NCBI GenBank assembly: GCA_036172665.1
Contig: CM069871.1
Coordinates: forward strand, 6,200,001 to 6,264,000
Source of the DNA: Prosopocoilus inquinatus
Lineage: Eukaryota; Arthropoda; Insecta; Coleoptera; Lucanidae
Direction of reading: 5' to 3'
Length of the DNA stretch: 64,000 nt
Below, one piece after another: positions 32,390 through 44,000 of this stretch (position 1 is the first letter of the stretch; each line of letters opens with the position of its first letter). The notes beneath the pieces were generated by a model, which did no database searches, was not told the DNA's origin, and saw only the letters and a program-made list of their open reading frames with translations. The position numbers and the translations under genes were made by a program.

Positions 32390-32608
32390 CAGGGTGGGCC
32401 GATAGAACGGATTCGGTAGGTAGCGCTTTTATTAATGCAGATCTGTTTTCGCTATTACTTACGTATGGTATAGACGCATCATTTAAAATTAGTTACAATT
32501 ATACAGGGTGGTCAACCCAAACCAAAGTAAGTAATAGGGTAAACAGATTTTAAAAATTTGCATTAATAAAGGCGCTTTCCACCGAATACGCACTATTGAC
32601 CCAGCCTG
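32390..32608. mobile_element. Tc1/mariner-like MITE, 219 bp
   Basis: The left end 'cagggtgggccgatagaacg' and the reversed right end 'caggctgggtcaatagtgcg' pair, and inverted similarity continues inward to the middle ('ttattaatgca', 'ctattactta'). TA flanks both ends (32388-32389 and 32609-32610). A second 'tacagggtgg' at about 32503 hints at a further, smaller element end nested in the loop. Confidence 0.9.
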
Positions 32609-32712
32609 TATTTTCAAAATTTTTTCATCATCAAAAAAATGTATTTTTATGTTTTTTTTTTGGCAAAAATATGTACTTCTACATAAATAGTGACAGAAGA
32701 CTGGAATTTTGA

Positions 32713-32775
32713 TTCGTCGATGAAAAACAAATTGCTAGTTCGCGCTTGAAATAATTTCTAATGACGTCTTGGAGG
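32713..32775 (+). repeat. Fragment of the 13203-13925 repeat family
   Basis: Starts 'gatgaaaaacaaattgctag' and continues 'ttcgcgcttga', matching the first 60 bases of the 358-bp unit with about 80-85 percent identity. Confidence 0.75.
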
Positions 32776-32904
32776 TGATATTTATAATAAATGAATTTGG
32801 CGTCCTGTTTATTAAATTTGAAAAACGTGGTAGTTGATCGGGTTTTTAGGACAAAAAAATTTTTCTAAATCATTCAGCTCACCAGTTTCGGTCTAAAGAG
32901 CCTA

Positions 32905-32939
32905 AAAGGTATACAGTGAGATTCTCACTGTATACCTTT
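32905..32939. repeat. Perfect 17-bp-arm palindrome
   Basis: The arms 'aaaggtatacagtgaga' and its exact reverse complement are separated by a single T. This is the most perfect tight hairpin in the window. It is too tight for a normal microRNA precursor. It could be a recombination scar, the centre of a collapsed MITE or a strong transcript hairpin. Confidence 0.95.
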
Positions 32940-33049
32940 ATAAGTGCTATTATGCCACGGATGACGTAAATAAAAGTTTTTATACAGGATTTCGAAGAGA
33001 AAAATGCATTAAAACGAAGCTGGAATATGTTAAGCATTTAAAAATGAAT

Positions 33050-35655
33050 GAAGTTTTTTTTTAGTTTCGAGATTTATTATAAAATTTTAAGAGGAGGATG
33101 GATTGATTTAGTTGAATGAGCACGTGTTTGCAAAGAGGAAAATAATGCTATTAGAAGAATTTTTCTCAATTGCCCAGTGATAATGACCGATTTACGTGCA
33201 GGAAAATTATTAATAAAATAAGTGAGCGAGAAACGATTCGCGTTCAACTCTCTTAACTCATACATCATTATCCTCGGCGTAAACTTCATTCCGCACAATA
33301 AAAGAAAGCCGGCGTGCAATCAATAACAAAAGAAGTAAGTAAATAACGCTCTCTTCACTCTCTTTCAGTATAAACAAAACACTCTCTCTATTCTGGCGAG
33401 CTCGGGCTTTAATAGTGTTGGATGCAGTGGAGTGCGAGGCCGCGAAGTGTGAAGTGCAGACTGAAAGTGAATAGCAATCTCCGGCAGCATCCGCGTCACG
33501 AAAGCTCCTAACGTGTAATCTGATTTGTTGCATTGACTTGGAAAGAGCGTTAGAATCCAATCATGCCGCCTATGATACAAATATGAAACGTCGATACTTC
33601 TATTATTACTTTTTCTCGTACCACAACAAAACGTCAATTTTTATTACACTTTGGATTTCCGTTCCACGTTATCATCACAACTTCTTACATCTGATGTACT
33701 TTATCACGCCGGGGTTTCAGAAATAATTAAAAAAAAAAAAAAGAAACAAATGCACTTACCTAATGGAATGAATCATCGTGTAATTGAATGGAATGGGATG
33801 TGTGTATCTTACCTGAAACAGAACAGGAACATAAAAATAATTTCTAGGAAAATTTAAGTGTTTTTAAAGTAGAATATATCATAACAATAAAGTGTCAGGA
33901 CTTACTACACAGAGTATATCATTGTAACTACCGGAAAATATTTTCAACAGTCGCTAACGTCATAGCCAGAGATTTAAGAGGCAAATGGTACTATAGTCTT
34001 CTGCACGGTTTTTAACGTAGAATCGCATGGCGTGAATCTTTATCGGAGATACTAACGCACCCTGTATAATTGGCACTAAATGTATATTAAAAAAAAAAAT
34101 AGTTGCAAGTCAGCTTCGATTGCAGTGGAGCTCCTGAGCACCCCATGTATAGCTGCTTGGCCCTATTTGAGATTTGGGATCTCTTCAGCTCAAGTAACGT
34201 AGTTAATAAAAAAATAATAAGCCAAAACCAACACTTTTCAACAATTTATAAAACAATTATAATTTAAAAATGTTAATTTCTTGTAAGGTAATTCAAAATC
34301 GCAATCGTAATTCAAAACAGCAAAAACAGTAACGGTAGAAATTTTATGCTAAACTGAGAGATCGAATAAGATGAGTTGAAGAAAGATGATCGTAATGACC
34401 ACCACTTACTTTAATGAACGGGAATTTCTAATACCAAAAACAATTAGCAGCATAAATATTAAACGTAATTTAATAGCGACAACTACGACAATTATGTAAA
34501 TAACACGTCTAAAACCAATCATTATGAAAATTTACGAGATCGATTAAAATAAAAACTCTCATGTCTACTGTGTCGGGTCCGGACTCTAATAACTAATATT
34601 ATTCACGTGAAATCGGAATTAAAATTAAAACAGATCAACTGTGGGACCAATGCGAAATTATTTTATTCATTTTGTGATGGTGTTTCGTTTGCTTTACGCA
34701 TTATCGTTATAGGTGGTCCGAAAAACGCCGCCGCCGCCGCCGCCGCCTTCGGCGGTTATAAAGCTCGTTCTGGTGGACTGCAACAATTCAAAATAAAAAA
34801 GAAAAAATTGTAACGCTAGTTCGGTAAAATTATTTCAACACATGTTCACGCCTGTCGCCTAATTTAATCGGCCGATTTAATTCCGATACAAACCGGAATT
34901 GTATTCTGCGGGACTTTTTATCGGTTCGTGAATTTCTGTCACATTTCCAGGTTAACGGTACAAGCGATGATTTCATTAATTTGAAAGCCACTGAATCCAA
35001 ATAAAAAGCTAGTATTCCACGAACACTAAAAAAAAATTATTTGGATTGATTTGAATAAATTGTTTCGAAAAAAATTCTGCTACTATTAACAAACAGAGTC
35101 CGTTACCATTTCTTACACTTCTTAATAATTATTGTAATAATATGAAAAAGAAAAAATGTGGTTGTGATGGTAGGTACTTCCCAGCGGAAAGAAAATCGAA
35201 GTTTATCGTCGTACAGAAGCAAAAAAAAAAGGAAAAACAAGACATACACATATAGCCCCGAGGATTTGTTACAGAAATAGCAGAACTGTAACTCGTTTCA
35301 GCCGGTCTTGTACATCTTGCAAGTATGCGGTAACATTAAATTTCTAATAGGAAAAACATGTGGTAGATAAGTAATTATCACTTTTGGTTAATTAAAGGCG
35401 ACGTGTGTAGAAACGTAAGAAGGAAACTGCACATTTCCGTGTACTTCTTCCTCCTGCCTTTGATGGAAGGAACTCACTTCACTTTTAAACTCAGCTAATA
35501 CGACAATCTGTTTGTAGAACGTCTTTAGATTTCACTTGTAATTGACATGAATTGGTTTGCATAAACGTAAAGAAATCAGAAATTAATGAAACTTTGAAAA
35601 TATTGAACGCCTAAACAGGAAATTTAAGTAAATTTGTTAAAATAATATCCCAACT
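33050..35655. other. No confirmed gene; possible GC-rich exon at 33370-33560
   Basis: Mostly AT-rich DNA with no element I can bound. An isolated 'caccctgta' at about 34062 looks like the end of a TA-flanked element with no partner. About 33370-33540 is GC-richer and is preceded by a strong acceptor-like pyrimidine run ending 'ctctctttcag' at about 33358-33368. Frames on both strands are open for 90-100 codons there, but none starts or reads like a known protein. It might be an untranslated exon. Confidence 0.3.
34727..34747 (+). repeat. (GCC)n microsatellite
   Basis: Seven GCC triplets followed by 'ttcggcgg', so the tract can fold back on its own end. Notable in such AT-rich DNA. Confidence 0.95.
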
Positions 35656-35660
35656 TTTGT

Positions 35661-36080
35661 GGTTCCGTTGCTTCATGGCTTTTGGCTTATTGAAAAGCTC
35701 GCGTTTAATCTCGTCGATGAGTTAATTAATTTATTTTAATTTTCTGGTTCAAATTTTCAGTTTTCCTTGAGCTTTCCCCGTCGTTATCAAAATTAACTTT
35801 GTTTTATTTTTTAATAATATCCAACTCATATGGTTCATGTTCAAAAGTAAAACAAAATTAGTTTTACCAACGGGAGAATCCCAAGGGAAACTGAAAATTT
35901 GAACCTCGGAAAAGAAACCTAACGCCTGAATAGAAAAATTAAAGAGAAAAACTAAAAGTAATTAACTCAGCGGCGAATAAGAACGCGAGCTTTTCGATAA
36001 GCTTAAGTCCATGAAAATAAACGGATTAACTCGGCGACGAGATAAAACGCGAGCTTTTCAATAAGCTAAAAGCCAGGAAC
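35661..36080. mobile_element. Foldback element, about 420 bp, right arm partly doubled
   Basis: The left arm 35661-35725 ('ggcttattgaaaagctcgcg') matches the right end 36020-36080 in inverted orientation. Inner blocks also pair, for example 'ggttcaaattttcag' with 'ctgaaaatttgaacc' and 'aactttgttttatt' with 'gtaaaacaaaatt'. A second, extra copy of the right outer block sits at about 35958-36006. No coding frame. Confidence 0.88.
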
Positions 36081-36099
36081 CAACGGATTTTTACCCAAT

Positions 36100-36915
36100 T
36101 TTCAGCTAGTTATAATACAATCACGTGACAATTCCCCCATACGGTAATTTTTGTAAGGATTTTAAACACAAAGGAGCGTCTTTCCGACACATTTCTCTGC
36201 GTTAAAGGGCGCCGCCATCTTAAAAACGCCTTACTTTCTGAAACACGGGACGCTATTACATCACCAATCTATGATAAAATCTGGCCTGGCACTACTTTTT
36301 CTCTTTCTCATAGAAACTGGCAACGGTGAAAGATTATTTCTCATCAAGTATAGCCTGAAATTCTAAAAGCTTATCTTAAATCTAGAACGAGAGGATCTAA
36401 AAGATTCAGATTCAGATTAAAAGATTCCGAAAGACTCTGAGATGTTGTTTATGTAAGATGACGTCCCAAGTCTGAATGAAAGCTTTTATTTCAGTTCATT
36501 TTTTTGTACAGATTTAAATCCGAATCAGTATTAATAATGGAGGGAGGGGGTTATCAGAAGAATGAAGTCCAAGAAAATAAAAACCGATCAAAAGACTAAA
36601 GGAAGTGGTAACGGCAATGGAAATAGAAAAGGTGGGTAAATGAGAGGTCAATGAATCTGAAGACAGCAACAGGCAGCGTCTTTGCTCTTCCAAAAAAACA
36701 GCCTGCGTTTTCTTTTACATACTATATCATCAAACAAAAGCAGCTTTTGGGTATGGAATGGACTAGATTCTTGAAGTCGAAGACAATAGAGGATGGATGA
36801 AGAGAGAAAGTTCAAACTGAGTGAACTAAATAAGAGGAGGATAAGAAGAATATCAATTAAAAGACAACAGAGACAAATCACAAGAGAAGCTAAGATCAAA
36901 TCAACGTCAAGGATC
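36100..36915. other. No gene seen; purine-rich toward the right
   Basis: The plus strand becomes A/G-rich from about 36400. The 123-codon minus-strand frame at 36648-37019 is hydrophobic only because the opposite strand is purine-rich. It overlaps the start of the 200-bp array and has no recognised domain. Confidence 0.5.
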
Positions 36916-36919
36916 AAAA

Positions 36920-37915
36920 TAATAATAAGGTAGTCGAAAGAAAAAAAAGAAAAATGGTTCTGAGAAAGGTGAAGAATAGAAAAATCAAAGATCTCCTGTG
37001 GTAACTGAAACCTTAACAACTAAGCGTTGATAACGAAAGTTAAATTGGGAGAAAGGAGAAAAAATGGACAACGGAAGGAATTTTAAGCAGAGATCCTATG
37101 CCCTTGATGCCAACAGCCAGGATAGTCGAAAGAAAAACAAAAATGGTTCTGAGAAAGGTGAAGAGGAGAAAGATCAAAGATCTCCTACGGCAACTGAAAC
37201 CTTAACAAACAAGAAAAGATTAACAACGAAAGTGAAATTGGAAGGAAAGAGGAAAAAGGGACAACTGAAGGAATCATAATTGGAGGAAACTTTCTTCCTA
37301 TGCCGTTGAGGTCAACATCAAAGATAGTCGAAAGAGAAACAAAAATGGCTGTGAGAAAGGTTAAGAATAGAAAGATCTCTTATACAACTGAAACCTTAAT
37401 AACCAGAAAAAGGTTGACAACGAAAGTGAGATGGAAGAAAAGAGGAAAAACGGATAACTCAAGGAATATTAATTAGACAAAACTGAATCTCATTTCCTCG
37501 TATGCCTTCGAGGTCAACATCCAAGATAGTCGAAAGAAAAAGAAAAATGATTGTGAGAAAAATGAAGAACAGAAAGATCAAAGATCTCCTATGGCATCTG
37601 AAACATTATCAACCAAAAAAAGATTGACCGCGATGGTGAGATTGGAAGAGAAGAGGAAGAATGGACAACTGAAGCAAACTTAACTAGAAATCTTTTTTTC
37701 ATGCCGTTGATGCCAACATCCAAGATAGTCGAAAGAAAAAACGAAAAATGGTCCTGAGAATGGTGAAGAATAGAAAGGTCAAAGATCTCCTTTAGCAATG
37801 GAAACTTTAACAACCAAAAAAGGGTTGACAAGGAAAGTGAGATAAGAAGAAAGAGGAAAAATGGACAACTGAAGAAATCTTGAATGGATTATCTTTCTTC
37901 CTATACGTTGATGCC
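36920..37915 (+). repeat. Tandem array, five units of about 200 bp, purine-rich
   Basis: The anchor 'gatagtcgaaag' occurs at about 37121, 37323, 37525 and 37725 with a looser one at 36929. Each is followed by 'aaaaatggttctgagaaagg', 'gatcaaagatctcct', 'aactgaaaccttaacaac' and 'ggacaactgaagg'. Period is close to 200 bases. The plus strand is strongly A/G-rich. A 71-codon Lys/Glu/Arg-rich frame at 37064-37279 is not maintained in the other units, so the array is noncoding satellite rather than protein repeats. Confidence 0.92.
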
Positions 37916-38094
37916 TGAACACACCAAAGGCTTTTTCAATATGAAATGGTACGATGGAATTTTGATGACTTCTAAAGTAGAAATGGAAGAAGAAGAGAAA
38001 AGATTGACACACGAAGGTAGATGCAATGAAGTGGAATTTCGACGAGCTGAAATGATAAATATTATTGAAGATGTTTCAAAACGATAACCAAAAC

Positions 38095-38460
38095 AGTATC
38101 GATCAGCAATTAAATTCACTGGCGATAATTTATTCGCTAATTTGCCGATTACAATTACGTATGGGAACGGGCATTTGCGAATCGTAAAATTGAAGCAATT
38201 AATCGTATTAAATACATTTAACACGTCCATGCAAATCGCGAACGGCTTACGGATCAAGTCCGGCATGCGAAAAGTCTACGGCCCATTTGAAGCTAAGCGG
38301 CAGAAATTTAATTGCGCCCATAAATACAGCTGGCCAGAAGAATTTTGATATACTGCCATAAATCAAGGGACACACATCGGTATTTCCGCTGTAAATAAAG
38401 GCAATGTTAACGAAACGGAAACGCTGGACGTTCACGATGCTCGCACGTTGATTTAAGATT
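38095..38460. other. Unique, base-balanced block, possible conserved noncoding DNA
   Basis: This stretch after the array has balanced composition and frames on both strands (38142-38348 plus; 37901-38266 and 38247-38435 minus). It contains an octamer 'atgcaaat' at about 38229-38236, the classical POU-factor site. None of the frames is a known protein. Such blocks in insect introns are sometimes enhancers, but that is inference only. Confidence 0.2.
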
Positions 38461-38571
38461 TAGTTTTGTGTAAATAACTACTACAACGACTTCACTTGAT
38501 GGCTAATGCAAAGAACTGATTGCTGAACCTTCAAGCGACTCGTACAAATAAATTGTGAAATTATAAGTAAT

Positions 38572-38650
38572 AAGGTTGTGCAAAACTATAGTCTTCCCAT
38601 TTTAAAATGGTTCTTATGGAAGGACAATACTGAAGGTCTTATGCAACCTT
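38572..38650 (+). repeat. Imperfect 79-nt hairpin
   Basis: The outer arms 'aaggttg' and 'caacctt' pair. Inner 'gtcttcc' pairs with 'ggaaggac' with one bulge, and the loop holds the palindrome 'ccattttaaaatgg'. Length is in the range of microRNA precursors, but the middle pairs poorly and no family seed is recognised. Confidence 0.4.
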
Positions 38651-39375
38651 GATAAAAAGCAATTTAAAATTGGATTACTATAACTTGGAATCTTTTTCTT
38701 CTCTTTTTAATTACCCAAATGCACCAGTTGCCTTTGGAAGAAAGATTTTCAGATGAAAATTCCTACGTCGTTTCTTAAGAAAAAAAAAAAGAGGAATGTG
38801 AAGTCAATCTTCTCCCGATCGATCGAAAAAAAAACCCTGCTGGTAAGAAATAGCAGCGACTACACTCTATTAACCTCTCATCGGATTATCCGGACGCAAA
38901 ATATAATCTCCAGTTATGAGGCTCGATAAAGCGAAAAGGCAGTCGTCAGTATTTTTTACAATTCACCGTAAAGGACGAGCGATTATTATTATTCTTGGCT
39001 CGGCGATACGCTACTAAGTAAACTGTCACATTCACAACTTAATAAACGGTCGGATTATCGATCCACCTATCGGCTTACCACGTCGTTATCTTTTAATAAA
39101 CGAGTGGATAATATTTAAAATCTGGTTTAATGAATGTGCATTACGTTGAAAATAAATTTAGAAAATGTATCATCTAGTTACAATGTGTACAGTTGTCTTA
39201 AGTTGGAGTCATTTTTATTGCGTAAGTCAAAATCGTTTGAAATTAAAATCTTTTACAATCAATCAATTTCTGTTTTTGAAATGGATGCCTCCAAGCAAGA
39301 AAACTAGTCGAGATTGATTCCAGTGCGTTTGAAACTTTTGTAGATGGAACCGGAATAAGCTTCCTATATCCGTTA

Positions 39376-39500
39376 GATCAGGGGTTCCCAGCGGCGAAGA
39401 AGACTTGAAAGGTGTCGATGAACGTAAACAAAGTGTGAAAGGTGTCGATGAACCTATAGAAGTCGGCTGGGGATCGATGAACCTCCAGGGGCTTCTAGAG
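39376..39500 (+). repeat. Short direct repeat next to a hAT-like end
   Basis: 'gaaaggtgtcgatgaac' occurs twice 28 bases apart, with a third, partial 'gatcgatgaacc'. Just upstream is 'caggggttcccag', a common hAT terminus, without a partner end in view. Confidence 0.5.
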
Positions 39501-39689
39501 GTTCGGAGTTAGTTATGAATCCTTGTCTAAGAGCCTATTTGAATAATTTATTAAAAGAAAAGTAGAAAGAAGATTTACGAAAAATATTAAATAAATTTGA
39601 CAACAATTAAAGGAAAGGAGACTGTTCTAAATATAAATATAATTAATCCATATACCACCTGTTGCTAATTAAAACCTTCGAACGTCGGA

Positions 39690-39763
39690 GTCACGTTAGC
39701 TCAACTGGTTAGAGCGATCGACATGTAATCGAGGTGTCCCGGGTTCGATTCTACGATGTGACA
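39690..39763 (+). tRNA. tRNA-Thr-like sequence (anticodon TGT), probable pseudogene or SINE head
   Basis: The 74-nt length is canonical. The acceptor arms 'gtcacgt' and 'atgtgac' pair fully with one G-T wobble. The D arm 'gctc...gagc' pairs perfectly. The A box 'tagctcaactggttagagc' and B box 'gggttcgattc' are good. Against a working gene, base 33 is A instead of T, the first anticodon-stem pair is broken and the T stem has two mismatches. A T5 run 6 bases after the end could terminate polymerase III. It is either a decayed tRNA-Thr gene or the head of a tRNA-derived SINE with no A tail seen. Confidence 0.6.
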
Positions 39764-39889
39764 GAATTTTTCTGTCCCTCTGTTAGTGCCTTTTCTCCTT
39801 AATTGTAAATAAATTTGAGTTAATCACAGTTGCAACTCGAATGGAAGAAGAAAGAGAAGTTCGCTTGATCGTCAAAATAAAAATAATTA

Positions 39890-40560
39890 ATACAGTCAAA
39901 TTGAATGGAAACAAAAACAAAAGACGATCGTCGATGTGGTGATGTGGACGGCGAAACGCAAGCAAAAATTTAATCTGGAAATATTTAAGAAAAAAAAAAA
40001 CGAACAGTAAATAATAAAAAGTAAATAAATGAAATAAAGCCGAAATGAATAACAGACGAGAGAAAACAAAAAACGACGATCAATCGACGGAATTAAAATG
40101 TAAAATAAAATTAATTCCAATGGACTTAAAAGAAAAAACAAAACAAAAGACGATCGACTGACAGTTAAAATATAAAATCGTCTGAACAAATGATAAACAA
40201 ATGACAGTTAAAAATCAAACAACAAATCAAATTATTGAAATAGAATCCAAGAAGAAAAAGGAAAACAAAGGTCGATCAATTAAATTTAATCAAATAAAGT
40301 CGAATAAGGAATATAAAAAAAAAACGAAACGAAAATAAAAATTCTATAGACAAATCGAATCAAGACAGAAAGTTTTTGAAGAAACAAAAACAAAACACAA
40401 GAGAATTAATTATGCGAATATAAAATCAATGAAAGTAGAGTCAAAAAAAGACAAAACGTGATAGGACTGGTTTACAATTAACAAAAAAAGAAAAAAAGGA
40501 AATAAGGTTAAGTGGAATCAGAGATTGTGATTTAACAAAATTTTGATTAATCCTTCAAAA
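39890..40560 (+). repeat. A-rich strand-asymmetric block with recurring words
   Basis: The plus strand is A-rich with repeated 'aaaacaaaa.gacgatcg' type words (about 39908, 40066, 40138, 40268). The block at 45390-46600 is T-rich with the complementary words 'ttttgttttgatcgatttt', so the two are probably inverted relatives of one repeat family. Minus-strand frames here are compositional. Confidence 0.6.
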
Positions 40561-40681
40561 ATATTAATTAAATTTGACGGAAATTTTTAAATTCTTGCAA
40601 GGAGTGGATGCTTAAAAAATGTTGCAAAGTCCTGGATTAGACCGTATCATATAATTAAGTGGATAGATGGCGTAGCAACAG

Positions 40682-41020
40682 ACATTTGTCAAGGTTGGTA
40701 GAGCTGGACTGTGTATTAGAAGGTTGTCTTGACCAGTGGAGGGGACAGAGGGGGCGAATCTCGTTACGCCACGTCACGTGATAAATTCCATTGGGCATAC
40801 TAACGAGATTTTGGCGTTATTTGATCAATAGGACCCACGAATAGCTTCCATTTTTAATGAATTAGATTAAGCTTTAAACAGATTAAAACTCACTCTATTT
40901 ACTTCATTGTAACGGATAGTGTGACGTCACGAGTTACTTTTGCGGGGAGAAACTGCATATTAAATGGGAACGAGACAACCGGCTAGATGCAATATCAGTT
41001 TTACCAACCTTGACATTTGT
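40682..41020. mobile_element. TIR element, about 340 bp
   Basis: The left arm 'gtcaaggttggtagagctg' and the reversed right arm 'gtcaaggttggtaaaactg' pair, each preceded by the small palindrome 'gacatttgtc' or its near match. A second inverted block lies inside ('ggttgtcttg' near 40730 versus reversed 'ggttgtctcg' near 40970; 'acgtcac' on both sides). The target duplication is not clear and no coding frame is present. MITE of unassigned superfamily. Confidence 0.78.
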
Positions 41021-41029
41021 AAATTACTG

Positions 41030-44000
41030 TTAATGTCGACGTGAAATTCGAGAAAAAGAAAAACCTAGAGGCCTAGGGATAGTTGAGCTCTACATTACAC
41101 ATCATTGCAAACAACACCAACTGAACACTAAAACTAGTAACAACGCATTAATAACATTATTCTAAACGTACTGCTAAGTTAAATACTTCGAATAAATCGT
41201 ATCACAATTCAAAATTTCGTTTGTTACGGATTCATTTGGATTCAGATGCGTTACTTCATTCCGTCACCACCGGCCGCGGTGTGTCATCTAAACGAGGCCA
41301 TTGCCGATAGTTTTTATGCTACCTCAGGACAGAATTTTTACTTTTTTGAAACCGTTTGCTCTCCGGTCGTTTAGGCCAGTTTCAGTATAAGTCCACTGAG
41401 GTTGCCACTTGCAAGTTTCATCGAATTATTCGCCAAAGCATTGTTGCAATTATTATTTTTTTTATCTCATCGTCATTGTTAGTCATCATGATCGCCAATA
41501 CGATTCGGTATTTTAACGGTCGATGTTGTTAATAAAACTCCTGTATAATGAACTCCTTTCTTAACTGCCGGTTAAAATTAAATGGCGTCGAATTTTCGAG
41601 TATTTAAATTCTCACGCCCGTCACGGTTGAGATGCTGGCATTGAACCGAATTTGGATTCCTCGACGCGTAGACGGCTTATGATGCCACCTCACATCGATA
41701 AAATTTGTAATAGTTCATTCATAGTGTTAGTCTCCAGAATGCGAAAGTCGATATACATATATTTATAAGCACATAAACAAAGCGCTGTACATACACATGA
41801 TGGTAGTTTCAATTTTTTTTTTTATAAGAGTTGTCACGATTTTGTTCAAACGAACACATACAGAGTACGTACATATATTTTAAATAAATTAATTTTCAGG
41901 AAACTGTGCTGTGACAGGTAACAGCTGTATAATTAAATTTATTTTACGACTGCAAAACAAGATAAATTTTATTAGCGAGCGCCGTTCAAAATCAGAAAAA
42001 GCTTTATTTACAAAAGCGCCAGCTGAATTTATACTATGTAACTTAATCCGGCGGCCGTTTCAGTAACAACCAACAAACAGAATGGTTTAAACGCGCGGTC
42101 ATATTTAAAATGGAAAATCGCTTAATAATAAATATCCGATATACTTATAGGCTTGAGCTAGGCGCGCACAGAACTAGAAGATCGCATTCTCGGATAAGAT
42201 AAAAAAGAAGAAGTAGGTACGACGAAAAAGCTCCGTAGGTAATTAAATTGTGTGGAGATGGTGCCGTAAATTTATGTAATCATCTAATTAAAGTTAATGA
42301 CACGAAGAGATACAAACACCTACTATATGCAAGGCAACAACGTACCGACATTTAGATAGAGAAACCGAGGTATACTATATCAAGAATACAACCGCATGAT
42401 TTACCCACAGAACAGTTTCGTTTAAAATCTTAACTGTGCAACAGTATCAGAATACAACTCTGGGAAATCGATAAAGTCTGTTACACTTGAACAACTTACA
42501 CGAATTAACTACACACACACACATATAGAAGCCATTCTTTTGATTCATTTATAAACGCAGTTCGCCGTGAAACTCTAGTGAGAATGTGGTATTCATGTAT
42601 GTAACTAAATTTTGACAACGAATGTCATTTCATTTTGGATTTTAAGGTTACGTAATTGACAACGCTTCACTTTTTATGATGATGCAATGCGGAATGCAAC
42701 CTTGGTTAATGCGGTTGACCTATTGGATGCTGATGCCGCAGAATTTTGTCATGCATATAATTGCGAATAATTTCGAAATGAATTTAATTCACTTTTGGTG
42801 AAGCACTTTCACCGTGTCACTATTAACATAAAATCACGGCCTATTACGAATACAAATAATAAGCAATGTTTTGTATTTGATTCAATAAAATAGAATCAAA
42901 AAAGAATGAATCCATGGGCTAAAAAAAAAAATTACGCTTCCTCCTTATTGTTAAGCTTAAAACAGAAATCCAATTTGATCGCAGCGAAACATAAAACGAC
43001 TTAATTACAACACAACAGTTTGTAATTTGTAATTGGGGCAATAATAAAATAGCTTTGTGCAGGTTCAAAATTCAATTTCAACTCCATAACAGCCGCATTA
43101 GGGGGAAAGACGTGCAATTAAGCATCTAAGGCTCTAATCTCTGGCTAAATTGACGTGTATAATGTTCCAAATTGTATTAAAACCAACAGTATTAAGCAAA
43201 GGAGCGCGTCATATTTATTTTGTTAAATCCATGTTTTGGCCGCGAGGAGACTAACGGGGAACCCAATTTGAAACTAAAACCAAAGGTCGCAGAATTTTAT
43301 AATAGTGGACGACTACAGCAATAATAATAATAACAAGTGATCCTTGTTGGCCGCGGCCGGAGGACTAACGGAAATTGCTTTTATTTTGAAGAAAATTAAA
43401 CGTTGAATCAAAAGGTCGCACGCACCTTCCGAGCGGAATTTTTGCAAGAGGAATTTGTAGGTTATGAGCACTGCGCGCTAGTGAACTCTCCGGCGCGAAG
43501 AATGGTAAATGCGAAGAGATTTATTTTACGTCGCATTTAATAACGTGCAAGATTCTCAATTATGATTTTTATTGAGAGGAGGCCGAGGAGGCAACATCAC
43601 CATCCATCCCGTATATGGAAATTTTATAAATGATTTGACTCACTGCATTTACACTTTAAGTAAAACGATGGCTAACGATGCGAGGAAGAAAGAAAGCCGA
43701 AAGACTCTTCGGGCATATTAAACAGTTACACGAACAATTAATTAACTAGGTGTGCATTTTTGTTACTGGAATCAAACGTGGAATTGATGATATTGATGGA
43801 TGATTGGTGGTGGAGAGAGGGAGGAGGTAGCAGCTTTATTAAAAATAAAACGTTGCTAAGCCGAGCTGAAGCTTTTATTAAACATCGAAAAGTTGTACAC
43901 ATTTCAGAGTAGGCACTTACGATTATGCTGTACAAAGTAAGAAAAATATTTGATTTAATGTTGCAATTATGTTGCATGAAATTACACACGGAAGAGGTCA

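Noticed and set aside
33258..33637. Overlapping minus-strand frames of 90-100 codons
   Set aside because: Open in several frames at once because of GC-rich DNA; no family recognised. Kept only as a possible untranslated exon on the plus strand.
34058..34072. Possible Tc1/mariner-like element ending in CACCCTGTA
   Set aside because: No matching left end within reasonable distance.
36648..37019. 123-codon minus-strand frame
   Set aside because: Hydrophobic low-complexity reading of the purine-rich strand; it overlaps the satellite and has no domain.
37064..37279. 71-codon Lys/Glu-rich frame resembling a nuclear protein
   Set aside because: It is one unit of a 200-bp satellite; the other units break the frame.
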